Below, in pieces: positions 9,625 to 17,734 of a stretch of DNA of 35,868 nucleotides. Source of the DNA: an uncultured Pelagibacteraceae bacterium (GTDB taxonomy: Bacteria; Pseudomonadota; Alphaproteobacteria; Pelagibacterales; Pelagibacteraceae); assembly GCA_902525625.1 (NCBI GenBank), contig CABZHM010000013.1, forward strand, positions 1 to 35,868. The letters run 5' to 3'. Both the position numbers and the translations under genes were made by a program. Positions within the stretch are counted from its first letter, which is position 1, and each line of letters begins with the position of its first letter. Under the pieces are notes generated by a model. That model was given only the letters and a program-made list of their open reading frames with translations, did no database searches and was not told the origin of the DNA.

Positions 9625-10315
9625 TTATAATTTTTATTTTTTTTTCAATCAAAATTTTTTTTGAACTAATTTTACATCTGTAAGCTAAGAAGTTTACTCC
9701 TGCTTTTTTAGCAACCCGGTAATTATTATAATATTCTGGGTCGATGTCTTTTGCTATTTTAAAGTTTTCCATATTTTGTATTTGCACTAGAAAAATCAAG
9801 TATGTTTTGTAACCTTTTTTTATGGCATCAATAAGGGTGAGTAAATGCCTTGATCCTCTTGAGGTAATTGCATCAGGAAATTCAGCAGTTTTATTATCTC
9901 GAAAAAGCGTTACGTTTTTTACTTCTACAAAGATCTTTTTATTGTTTTTTTCAGCCAAAAAGTCAAATCTTGTCTCTTTATTGAAAAAAACCTCTGGTTT
10001 AATTGTTTCATTATTCTTTAACTCATTAATAAGATTTTTCTCTAGACCATTGTGAACAATTTTGTTAGCTAAATGAGTGTTTACACCTACAAGATTTCCT
10101 TTAGCTTTTAGAATTTGAAGTGTGTATTTCAACTTTCTTTTTGGATCATCATTTTTTAAAAGATAGGCTTCATTTCCCTCATTTAGAAGTCCTTTCATAG
10201 ATCCAGTGTTAGGACAATGTGCCGTAACTACTTGATTATCTAGTTTAACATCAACAAAAAAACGTTTGTATCTTTTGATTAGTTTGCCTTTTATTAAAGA
10301 CTTGGTAAATTCCAT
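9617..10315 (-). CDS. sfsA: SfsA family DNA-binding / sugar fermentation stimulation protein homologue
   Basis: SfsA-family protein with the family opening MEFTKSLIKGKLIKRYKRF, TAHCPNTGSMKGLL (about residues 35-48) and the nuclease-like EVKNVTLF / FPDAITSRGSRHL core. The frame extends 15 bases upstream to 10330, but the ATG at 10315 gives the conserved family N-terminus (232 aa). A TATAAT box sits just before it. The family has an OB-like N-terminus and a PD-(D/E)XK-like core. E. coli SfsA was described as DNA binding, and its true role is unsettled. It is the first gene of the nine-gene minus-strand operon. Confidence 0.9.
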   Translation of the reverse strand: MEFTKSLIKGKLIKRYKRFFVDVKLDNQVVTAHCPNTGSMKGLLNEGNEAYLLKNDDPKRKLKYTLQILKAKGNLVGVNTHLANKIVHNGLEKNLINELKNNETIKPEVFFNKETRFDFLAEKNNKKIFVEVKNVTLFRDNKTAEFPDAITSRGSRHLLTLIDAIKKGYKTYLIFLVQIQNMENFKIAKDIDPEYYNNYRVAKKAGVNFLAYRCKISSKKILIEKKIKIINE

Positions 10316-10321
10316 TTTCAA

Positions 10322-10335
10322 ATTATACATATAAT
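10322..10335. promoter_or_regulatory. Overlapping divergent -10-like boxes between sfsA and the CinA-like gene
   Basis: The 21-bp gap holds TATAAT on the minus strand (10327-10322, six bases before the sfsA ATG) and TATAAT on the plus strand (10330-10335, one base before the plus-strand ATG). The minus box is placed so that transcription would begin at or next to the sfsA ATG, making a leaderless mRNA. The plus box is too close to its ATG to serve the same role. No clear -35 was found for either. Confidence 0.35.
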
Positions 10336-10336
10336 A

Positions 10337-11086
10337 ATGAGTAAAAACAAAAAAGTTAATGCTGCAATTTTGATAATTGGTAATGAAATTTTATCAGGAA
10401 GAACTCAAGACACAAATACGAGCACATTGGCTCTTTGGCTTAATTCAATTGGTATAAAAGTAAATGAAGTAAGAGTTATTCCTGATGTAGAACAAACTAT
10501 CGTTGATACTCTTAATGTTTTAAGAAAATCCAATGATTATGTTTTTACAACTGGAGGGATTGGTCCTACTCATGATGATATTACTGCACAGTCTGTCTCA
10601 AAAACTTTCAATCGAAATTATGAAATACACAAAGAGGCTTTTAAAATTTTAGATTCTTATTACAAAAAAGGAGAATTCAATGAGGGCAGACAAAGAATGG
10701 CATGGATGCCAGAAGATGCAGAATTAATTTTAAATCCAACAAGTGGTGCCCCTGGATTTAGTGTTGAAAATGTATTTTGTCTACCGGGTGTACCATCAAT
10801 AATGAAGTCTATGTTAGGCGGATTGAAGAATAAATTAGCTGGTGGAGAACCAATTTTAAGTCACACAATTAATTTAAGAACAGTTGAAAGTGAAATTGCT
10901 AACTCTTTGATGAAAGTTCAAGATCAAAACCAAGATGTCGAAATTGGAAGTTATCCTTTTTTTCATGCTGGTAAGTTAGGTGTATCGATTGTTTTGAGAT
11001 CCGAAAATCAGTCTAAAATTGACTTTTGCAATACCCAAATTCTAAAATTTATAAAAGAAAAAAATATTGAAATTGTAGAAAGATAA
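10337..11086 (+). CDS. CinA N-terminal / molybdopterin-binding domain protein (COG1058)
   Basis: A 249-aa protein with the MoCF-binding fold: AAILIIGNEILSGRTQDTN at the N-terminus and the binding loop FTTGGIGPTHDDIT (about residues 75-88), then LPGVPSIM. It has only the N-terminal domain of CinA. The C-terminal PncC nicotinamide-nucleotide amidase domain is absent. In related proteins this domain has nucleotide pyrophosphatase activity (ADP-ribose or FAD), so molybdenum cofactor work should not be assumed. The start is 21 bp from divergent sfsA. The downstream gene starts right after its stop. Confidence 0.85.
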   Translation: MSKNKKVNAAILIIGNEILSGRTQDTNTSTLALWLNSIGIKVNEVRVIPDVEQTIVDTLNVLRKSNDYVFTTGGIGPTHDDITAQSVSKTFNRNYEIHKEAFKILDSYYKKGEFNEGRQRMAWMPEDAELILNPTSGAPGFSVENVFCLPGVPSIMKSMLGGLKNKLAGGEPILSHTINLRTVESEIANSLMKVQDQNQDVEIGSYPFFHAGKLGVSIVLRSENQSKIDFCNTQILKFIKEKNIEIVER

Positions 11087-11488
11087 ATGCTTTACTTTGC
11101 TTACGGCAGCAATCTTCACCATATTCAAATGAAAAGAAGATGTAAGGATAGCATTTTTCTAAAAAAAATAGATTTAAAAAATTTTAAATTGACTTTTAGA
11201 AGTAAATATAGAGCAGCTGATATTGAACCTAAAAAAAATTCAATTGTCCCAGGCGGTTTATTTGAAATTTCAAAAAGTGATGAAAAAAAACTAGATATTT
11301 ACGAAGATTTTCCAATTTTATATAAAAAATATTATTTTTTGTATGAAGGTTACAAAGTAATGACTTATACAATGACAAAAAAAACGCCTTTTAGATTTCC
11401 AACAGAAAGATATTTAAATGTAGTCAAGCGTGGGTATAAAGATTGTAAACTTGATTTAAAATATTTAGAAAAAGCTCTAGTAATTTAA
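11087..11488 (+). CDS. Gamma-glutamylcyclotransferase-like (GGCT/AIG2 fold) protein
   Basis: A 133-aa protein. It shows the fold's substrate-loop motif YFAYGSNL at residues 3-10 and the catalytic Glu in LDIYEDFP (about residues 67-74), with the following Tyr-rich stretch. Such enzymes cyclise gamma-glutamyl groups from gamma-Glu-amino acids, glutathione or gamma-Glu-amines into 5-oxoproline. The exact substrate cannot be read from the sequence. It begins directly after the stop of the CinA-like gene, so the two are probably coupled. It is convergent with the ATP-grasp gene 10 bp downstream. Confidence 0.85.
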   Translation: MLYFAYGSNLHHIQMKRRCKDSIFLKKIDLKNFKLTFRSKYRAADIEPKKNSIVPGGLFEISKSDEKKLDIYEDFPILYKKYYFLYEGYKVMTYTMTKKTPFRFPTERYLNVVKRGYKDCKLDLKYLEKALVI

Positions 11489-11498
11489 AATTTATTTT

Positions 11499-12941
11499 TT
11501 AACCAACGATTAAGGTATCCTTAGATCCACCACCCTGTGAACTATTAACTATTGTGCTGCCTTTTCTTAAAGCTACTCTAGTTAGTCCACCTGAAGTTAC
11601 ATAATTTGATTTTCCTGATAAAACGAATGGTCTTAAATCAAGATGTCTCGGCTCGATATCATTATTAGTTATAGTTGGACCAGTTGATAATACTTCTAGT
11701 GGTTGCGCAATAAATTCTCTTGGATTTTTTAAAATTTTCTGTCTTACCTCTTCAATTTCTTTTTTGGGCGCTTTGGGTCCTATCATCAATCCATATCCAC
11801 CCGAGGCGTTTGCTGGTTTTACAACTAACTTAGATAGATTTTCTAAAACATATTTTTTTTGTTGTTTGTCATGGCATAAATATGTTTCAACTTGATTTAA
11901 TATAGGTTGTTCCCCTAGATAATAGATAATCATTTTATTAACAAACGAATAGACAACCTTGTCATCAGCAACACCTGTTCCTATTGCGTTTAAGATACCA
12001 ACATTTTTTTTTAACCAACACTTAAATAAGCCTGGCACTCCAATCAAAGAGTCTTTATTAAAAACTTTAGGATCCAAAAAACTATCGTCAAGTCTTCTAT
12101 ATATACAGTCAACTTTTAGAGGTCCTTTGACAGTTTTCATATAAACATTATCATCTTCAACAAAAAGATCTTTACCCTCTACTAGAGCGATCCCCATTTG
12201 CTCTGCTAAAAATGAGTGTTCAAAGTAAGCCGAGTTATAAATTCCTGGAGTTAAAACAACCATGTGGGGGTTAGCTGTTTTTTTTGGAATACACTCAACC
12301 ATACAATTGTATAATTTATTTGTGTACTGGTGAATTGATGAAACTTTATATCTAGTAAATAGCTCTGGAAAAACATCTCTCATAACCATTCTATTCTCTA
12401 ACATATAAGAAACACCAGATGGTACTCTTAAGTTATCTTCAAGCACTAAATATTCACCATTTTTATTTCTGATTAAATCGATCCCAGATATGTTTGACCA
12501 AGCTTTAAATTTTGGTGAAAAACCTTCGCATTGTTTTACATAATAAGGAGATTTTAAAATTATGTCCTCGGGCACTACTTTATCCTTAAAAATTTTTTTT
12601 TGATTATAAATATCGTCAATAAAAAGATTAAGAGCATTCGCTCTTTGTCTTAAACCTTTTGAAATTTTGTTCCAAGCAAGTTTAGGAATTATTCTTGGGA
12701 TGATATCTAAAGGCCATTTTTTTTCTTCAGCTCTATTATTTGCAGCGTAAACTCTAAAATTTATTCCCCTAGCACTAATCGTACTTTGACAATTTTTTTC
12801 TATTTCTTGTAGTTTTTTTTTGCCATATTTTTCTAGGATACTAGAAATTATAAGTGCATGTTTTCTTAATTTGTTATCCGCTGTAAAATAACCATCATAT
12901 GCATATTTCGCGTTATAATCTTTCCATAATTTAGAGGTCAT
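11499..12941 (-). CDS. Circularly permuted ATP-grasp type 2 protein (COG2308)
   Basis: A 480-aa protein of the DUF404/DUF407 group. The clear motif is LVLEDNLRVPSGVSYMLENR (about residues 168-187), followed by VVLTPG, VDCIYRRLDDSFLDP, GTGVADDKVVYSF and VKPANASGGYG, the ATP-grasp pieces in permuted order. It ends with SGGLTRVALRKGSTIVNSSQGGGSKDT. The length fits the ATP-grasp unit alone, without a fused alpha-E domain. In many bacteria this protein, an alpha-E protein and a transglutaminase-like protein cluster with Anbu and are suggested to make or process a peptide. Here it is divergent from Anbu, 109 bp apart, without the other two. Confidence 0.9.
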   Translation of the reverse strand: MTSKLWKDYNAKYAYDGYFTADNKLRKHALIISSILEKYGKKKLQEIEKNCQSTISARGINFRVYAANNRAEEKKWPLDIIPRIIPKLAWNKISKGLRQRANALNLFIDDIYNQKKIFKDKVVPEDIILKSPYYVKQCEGFSPKFKAWSNISGIDLIRNKNGEYLVLEDNLRVPSGVSYMLENRMVMRDVFPELFTRYKVSSIHQYTNKLYNCMVECIPKKTANPHMVVLTPGIYNSAYFEHSFLAEQMGIALVEGKDLFVEDDNVYMKTVKGPLKVDCIYRRLDDSFLDPKVFNKDSLIGVPGLFKCWLKKNVGILNAIGTGVADDKVVYSFVNKMIIYYLGEQPILNQVETYLCHDKQQKKYVLENLSKLVVKPANASGGYGLMIGPKAPKKEIEEVRQKILKNPREFIAQPLEVLSTGPTITNNDIEPRHLDLRPFVLSGKSNYVTSGGLTRVALRKGSTIVNSSQGGGSKDTLIVG

Positions 12942-13050
12942 TTAATATCTTCAAATTTTAAATTAATTAATTCAATTGTATATTTGTTATACCTGTTATG
13001 TGAGAAATAGATTATACATTAAACAATTTTAAAAATATTGCTTAAAAATA

Positions 13051-13776
13051 ATGACTTATTGTATAGGAATAAAAGCAAATGATGGTCTAGTTTTTGCATC
13101 AGATTCAAGAACTAACGCAGGATTAGATAATGTAAATATTTACACTAAAATGTTTACGTATGATGTTGGTGATAGAACAATAATTATCGTAACCTCTGGA
13201 AATTTAGGTACTTCACAAGCTGTATATAAATCTATTGAAAAAGATTTAGAAGATAAAACTGGAATAATGAATTTAAATACCTGTAAAGATTTTGATCAAA
13301 TAGCCTCTTATGTTGGATCTCTTAACGTTGAACACTCAATGCCAAAAGGAATAAATACTGATACGGTTTTATTAGGATCAACTTTTATAGTTGGCGGACA
13401 AATTAAAGATCAACCGATGCAACTTTATTTAGTTTACCCACAAGGTAATTATATCAAACCAGCAGATAGTAAACCTTATCTAGTAATTGGTGAAGTAAAA
13501 TACGGTAAACCAATTTTAGACAGAGTTATAAAACCTGATGTCTCAATTGGAGATGCCTCTAGATGTGCCCTGATTTCAATTGACTCTACTTTAAAAAGTG
13601 ACTTAACAGTTGGACCACCAATTGACTTCGTGGTTTATAAAAAAAATGAATATAAAATTCTGTCACAAAAATGTTTGAATATTGCTGATGATGAATATTC
13701 TAAAGTATGCAATCAGTGGTCAGATGGCATATTTAAAATTTTTAATTCTTTTCCAAGATTTGATTGGGAAAAGTAA
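13051..13776 (+). CDS. Anbu, proteasome-type N-terminal nucleophile peptidase (COG3484)
   Basis: A 241-aa member of the ancestral beta-subunit (Anbu) family, related to HslV and proteasome beta subunits. The start MTYCIGIKANDGLVFASDSRTNAG is diagnostic. After Met removal Thr1 is the nucleophile, with Asp17 and Lys32 placed like the proteasome catalytic triad (T1, D17, K33). Anbu subunits form open helical dodecamers, and no dedicated ATPase partner is known or seen here. The gene is divergent from the ATP-grasp gene and convergent with the GH13 gene, with one base between stops. Confidence 0.92.
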   Translation: MTYCIGIKANDGLVFASDSRTNAGLDNVNIYTKMFTYDVGDRTIIIVTSGNLGTSQAVYKSIEKDLEDKTGIMNLNTCKDFDQIASYVGSLNVEHSMPKGINTDTVLLGSTFIVGGQIKDQPMQLYLVYPQGNYIKPADSKPYLVIGEVKYGKPILDRVIKPDVSIGDASRCALISIDSTLKSDLTVGPPIDFVVYKKNEYKILSQKCLNIADDEYSKVCNQWSDGIFKIFNSFPRFDWEK

Positions 13777-13777
13777 T

Positions 13778-15502
13778 TTACCTGTTAGAAAGCCAAATTG
13801 TTTGACAGGGATCCAGTTTAATTTTTTTATCAGGTGTAAAAAATATTTTACTTCCTAGTAAGTCTTTATAATTTAAAAACTTTTTACTTAACTTGAAATA
13901 TTGCATTTTCGAGGAGAGATTTGTTAAGCAGATTATTGTTTGCTTTTTATCAATACTTTTTCTTTTAAAAGAAAATATTTTTGGTCCAAGATTGATATTT
14001 TCTCTATCCGCGTTTGGGTGAAATGCTTTTTGTTTTTTTTTGATACTTAATAAATTTGAAATCTTTTTATAAAAATAATTCTCTTTAGAATCTTTATTAT
14101 TAAGTTTGTTTGAAATATTTTTCAAATTCCATTTATATCTATTAACGTCTCGATTATTTCCAGTGATCACAAATTTTGCCTCATCATTAGATGTTCCAAA
14201 CATGGAGTTGAAATAAATCGCTGGGACTCCTTCGAATGCTATCATTATCGAATGAGCGGAAATATATCTTTCAAATGCAAACTTACCATCATCATAATTA
14301 GTTTTTTTTAAAGCATCAAATATAGTTATATTTGCCTCATAAACCTTTTTTGATTTATTATGAATTTTTCTATAAGAAAACTTTGATCCATTTTTCTTTA
14401 ATCTGTTAAGAAATTCTTTTAAGACTTTGTTACTTAATATTCCTTCAGTGGGTCTCATTCCAATTCCATCATGGGATGCAATGAAATTTAAATAACAATT
14501 TCCATTTTTACTTTTTGGAAGTTTTTTACTCCAACTGTAGAGATAGGAGTTATTTTCAAATAAGAAAGCGTGGATTAATAAAGGTGGCAAGGAAAAATTA
14601 TATATCCAGTTAGCTTCATCATTTTTACCAAAATAACTTAAATTTTCTTTTTCAGGCAAGTTTGTTTCTGTAACTATTAAGGTTTGAGTATTAAGTAAGT
14701 CAGAAATGATTCTTAGGAGCTTTATGATTTCATGTGTTTTGTTCAAGTTAATACACTTCGTTCCACTTTCTTTCCAAATATAAGCAATTGCATCTAATCT
14801 AAAAATAGTTACTCCATGATTAATTAGGTTAATCATGATTTTTATAAAGCGTAATAACACTGCTGGGTTTTTAAAATTTAAGTCTAATTGATCTGGACTG
14901 AATGTTCGCCAAAGATAGTCAGTTTTATTAAAGATACCTATTTTTTTTAAAAGTTTATGATCTCTTGGCCTTACAACTTTTGACGTATTAAATTTAGAAT
15001 CTACAGTTAAAAAATAATCTTTACCAGGTTTTTTTGACTTTAAAAAATTTTTAAACCACAAACCTCTCGCCGATGAATGATTAATGACAATATCTGCCAT
15101 CACATCACTTTTTTTTGAAAAACTTTTTATATCCGACCAATTGCCGAGCTTACCATCTATTTTGTAATGATCTTTTACTGCAAAGCCACTATCACTACTT
15201 GAAGGATAAAATGGTAAAAAGTGAACAGTGTTAAAATTTTTACTTAATTTTTTTTGAAAGAAGTTTTCAAATACTTTAATTGAATGTTTTTGATTTTGGG
15301 CAAAAATGCTATCGCCATAGCATATAAGCATTGAAGTTTTTTCAGATATATTCTTTGTCTTTTTTTTATTTTTTTGGTTGAATTGTTTTAAAAGCTGTAT
15401 GACTTCAGTACTATAAAAATTAATATCCTTTTTCTTGCAATGAGCTTGATATATATTATTAATTTTAGAGTAAATCTGTCTTTGGTTTATTTTGGATAAC
15501 AT
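13778..15502 (-). CDS. GH13_18-type glycoside phosphorylase (probable glucosylglycerate phosphorylase, or sucrose phosphorylase)
   Basis: A 574-aa alpha-amylase-superfamily enzyme of the sucrose phosphorylase group. Catalytic residues can be placed: nucleophile D237 in FRLDAIAYIW, acid/base E279 in VTETNLP and transition-state stabiliser D345 in IASHDGIG. The early CYGDSI and LPFYPSSSDSGF motifs are typical of GH13_18. These enzymes split or form a glycosidic bond with phosphate. Because the next two genes upstream make a glycosyl-3-phosphoglycerate and dephosphorylate it, the likely substrate is glucosylglycerate, giving glucose-1-phosphate and glycerate. Sucrose phosphorylase remains possible. 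It overlaps the glycosyltransferase stop by one base (TAATG). Confidence 0.88.
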   Translation of the reverse strand: MLSKINQRQIYSKINNIYQAHCKKKDINFYSTEVIQLLKQFNQKNKKKTKNISEKTSMLICYGDSIFAQNQKHSIKVFENFFQKKLSKNFNTVHFLPFYPSSSDSGFAVKDHYKIDGKLGNWSDIKSFSKKSDVMADIVINHSSARGLWFKNFLKSKKPGKDYFLTVDSKFNTSKVVRPRDHKLLKKIGIFNKTDYLWRTFSPDQLDLNFKNPAVLLRFIKIMINLINHGVTIFRLDAIAYIWKESGTKCINLNKTHEIIKLLRIISDLLNTQTLIVTETNLPEKENLSYFGKNDEANWIYNFSLPPLLIHAFLFENNSYLYSWSKKLPKSKNGNCYLNFIASHDGIGMRPTEGILSNKVLKEFLNRLKKNGSKFSYRKIHNKSKKVYEANITIFDALKKTNYDDGKFAFERYISAHSIMIAFEGVPAIYFNSMFGTSNDEAKFVITGNNRDVNRYKWNLKNISNKLNNKDSKENYFYKKISNLLSIKKKQKAFHPNADRENINLGPKIFSFKRKSIDKKQTIICLTNLSSKMQYFKLSKKFLNYKDLLGSKIFFTPDKKIKLDPCQTIWLSNR

Positions 15503-16722
15503 TAACTATATTTTTTGTTATCCTCATTAACAACTCTTTCTAGCCTTCCTAAAAAATCAGGTATTGCACTTTTTACTCTACTCCACGTAGGTATAAAAGG
15601 TGTATCCATTGGATTAAGAATAAATGCTTCTCCAGCCTTCATTATATTTACAGCAAATAATTCAACAGCTTTTTCTTCTGTATGAGAGTCAAATTTTAAT
15701 CCATTCATGTATGCATCACTTCGATAAATATCAATTAAATCTAAAGCAGATCTATAATAAGTTGCTTTTAGAGATCTAAATTTTTCTCTACTAAATGTAT
15801 TTCCTTGAGTAGCTAATTTTTTAATAAATGTTTTTATTATATCAATTGACATTCTAGATAAACCTTTGGTTTCATCGTCGCTAGATAAAATTTGATGTTT
15901 ATGATCATAAGTATCAGCTAAATCGACCTGACAAATATTTTGCGGTGAAAAACTTCTTTGCATTTCAGATAAAATACCGACTTCAATACCCCAATCAGAA
16001 GATATCCTTAATTCTGGTAAAACATTCCGTCTAAAAGAGAACTCACCAGCCAAAGGATACTTAAAAGACTTCATAAACTCTAAATAGCTACTAGCACCAA
16101 TAGTCTTTTCGAGAGCAGTTAGTAAAGGAAAAACAAGTAATCTTGCAACTCGGCCATTCATTTTTCCGTTAGCAACTCTTGGGTAATATCCTTTACAAAA
16201 TTCAAAGTTAAAAAGAGGGTTTACAACTGGATAAAAAAGTTTAGCTAACATTCTCCTATCATAGGTTTTTATATCGCAATCATGTAAGGCAACAGAACGC
16301 GCAGTATCTCTTGCAATAGACATACCAATACAATACCAAACATTTCTTCCCTTACCGAGTTCACTTGGTGAAAGATCTTTTTTCTTTAATTCTTTATCAA
16401 GTTTTTTTAGTCCAGGTCCATCGTTCCACAAAAGAGAAAAGGGTGCCTTTAGTTTTTTGAAAAACTTCCAAGCTTTTTTTGCTTGATTTTCGTTAGCTTT
16501 ATCAAGACCAACTATAATATGATCTAAATATTTTGTTTTACTAATTTCCTCTACAATATTAGGTAAAGCGTTACCCTCTAGCTCTGAATAAAGACAGGGT
16601 AAAATCAACTCCATTTTTCTTTCTTTAGAAAATTTTAATAAATCTTTTTCAATTTCTGTGGTGGATCTTGTCCCAAAATCATGCAAAGTCGAGATTATTC
16701 CATTTTGAGAAAATTCACTCAT
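15502..16722 (-). CDS. Glucosyl-3-phosphoglycerate synthase-like glycosyltransferase (GpgS type)
   Basis: A 406-aa GT-A glycosyltransferase. The start STLHDFGTR followed by LILPCLYSELEG, the metal-binding HDCDI (the D-x-D equivalent, about residues 172-176) and the acceptor-side GYYPRVANGKMNGRVARL fit the GpgS/MpgS-like group that joins an NDP-sugar to 3-phosphoglycerate. The product is then hydrolysed by the HAD phosphatase encoded just upstream. The outcome is a small anionic compatible solute containing no nitrogen. Whether glucose or mannose is transferred cannot be proven from the sequence. Glucose is favoured by the phosphorylase downstream. Confidence 0.85.
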   Translation of the reverse strand: MSEFSQNGIISTLHDFGTRSTTEIEKDLLKFSKERKMELILPCLYSELEGNALPNIVEEISKTKYLDHIIVGLDKANENQAKKAWKFFKKLKAPFSLLWNDGPGLKKLDKELKKKDLSPSELGKGRNVWYCIGMSIARDTARSVALHDCDIKTYDRRMLAKLFYPVVNPLFNFEFCKGYYPRVANGKMNGRVARLLVFPLLTALEKTIGASSYLEFMKSFKYPLAGEFSFRRNVLPELRISSDWGIEVGILSEMQRSFSPQNICQVDLADTYDHKHQILSSDDETKGLSRMSIDIIKTFIKKLATQGNTFSREKFRSLKATYYRSALDLIDIYRSDAYMNGLKFDSHTEEKAVELFAVNIMKAGEAFILNPMDTPFIPTWSRVKSAIPDFLGRLERVVNEDNKKYS

Positions 16723-16731
16723 AATTTAAGT

Positions 16732-17538
16732 TTAGACATTATGATTTAATTTAGCTAGAGCCATTTTAATCACATCAGCCCAGCCTTCCGGAGATGGTTT
16801 ATTTGAAAATTCAAGGTTATTAATATTAATTTGATCAAGTTTAAACTGATCGTTAAAAACTAAGCAAGGAATATCGCTATTTCTTAGCATATCTAGATCA
16901 TTATAGTTATCGCCAACTGCAATAGTTTTAATCTTATCTTCAGTTTTTTTTAAAATTTTTATGACTTTATTCATAGATTTTACTTTATTAACCTTATCAC
17001 ATAAGTTTGAGACACGTCCACCATCTTGTAAAGTTAAAGAATTATCGTTTAAAATTTTTAATAGTTTATTTTTTTCTGTTTTTTTTCCAATGAATAAAAG
17101 TGGCAAAGTGTAATTTCTACTTAAAACATTTTTGAGTTTGTCATCCTTTTGCCCAAATATTTCCTCTTGTTTTTTTTTAACTAATTTGGAAATTAAAATA
17201 CATTTATTTTTTATTTTTTCAGGAACTTTTAAATTAAAGATTTTCAGCAATTCTTCTTTTTCTCTACTAAGAATTATTTTGTTTGGAAAATTTTTATTTA
17301 TTAAATTTAAACCATGAATTGATGAACCATTTTCTGAAATGTAAGGAAGCTCAACACCCAATTCCTCGTTAAATTTTTCAATTTCTTTTTCAGTTTTGCT
17401 TGAATTTGGAATAATAATAATCCCATTATTCACAAGTTTTCTAATATAAAGTTTGATGGGGTCGAATTTAAAAGTATCTCTATGTAAAAGTGAACCATCT
17501 AAGTCGGTAAAAATCAAAATCGTAATTTTTTTTTTCAT
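16732..17538 (-). CDS. HAD-IIB phosphatase, glucosyl/mannosyl-3-phosphoglycerate phosphatase family
   Basis: A 268-aa HAD hydrolase. Motif I is FTDLDGSLL near residues 10-18 (nucleophile and acid Asp). Motif II is PNSSKTEKE, an IIB cap with SENGSSIHG follows, and motif IV is VGDNYNDLDML (about residues 218-228). This subgroup removes phosphate from mannosyl- or glucosyl-3-phosphoglycerate and resembles YedP. It is first in the three-gene minus-strand operon, followed after 9 bp by the matching synthase. The first codons are very A-rich. Confidence 0.85.
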   Translation of the reverse strand: MKKKITILIFTDLDGSLLHRDTFKFDPIKLYIRKLVNNGIIIIPNSSKTEKEIEKFNEELGVELPYISENGSSIHGLNLINKNFPNKIILSREKEELLKIFNLKVPEKIKNKCILISKLVKKKQEEIFGQKDDKLKNVLSRNYTLPLLFIGKKTEKNKLLKILNDNSLTLQDGGRVSNLCDKVNKVKSMNKVIKILKKTEDKIKTIAVGDNYNDLDMLRNSDIPCLVFNDQFKLDQININNLEFSNKPSPEGWADVIKMALAKLNHNV

Positions 17539-17734
17539 TGCTTAAATTACAATAAATATTTATATAAACACTTCAAAAAGTTAATAAAATAGTAGCTCTT
17601 TTATAAAATTCGACAGAAAAAATAATATTATTAACCATATTATAATTTCTACTTGAGGATGAATTCTACATTTAAATTATATAATGAGACATAGTGCGGT
17701 TTGACTAATTTGTTAGATATTTTTATTAAATTAT
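17539..17734. other. Divergent intergenic region between the osmolyte operon and the cyclase cassette
   Basis: These 196 bp lie between two divergent start codons. They are A+T-rich with no ORF of note. The only clear signal is the plus-strand promoter at its right end, described separately. On the minus strand several TATAAT-like runs lie near 17555-17590, too ambiguous to call. Confidence 0.5.
17701..17729 (+). promoter_or_regulatory. Putative promoter of the sugar-phosphate cyclase gene (leaderless geometry)
   Basis: A -35 TTGACT (17701-17706), a 17-bp spacer and a -10 TATTAA (17724-17729) lie just before the ATG at 17735. The predicted start of transcription falls on or next to the ATG, and no Shine-Dalgarno precedes it, so the mRNA may be leaderless. 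Confidence 0.5.

Noticed and set aside
10337-11086. Full-length CinA/PncC gene
   Set aside because: The protein ends after the molybdopterin-binding-like domain and the next gene is a gamma-glutamylcyclotransferase, so no amidase domain is present.
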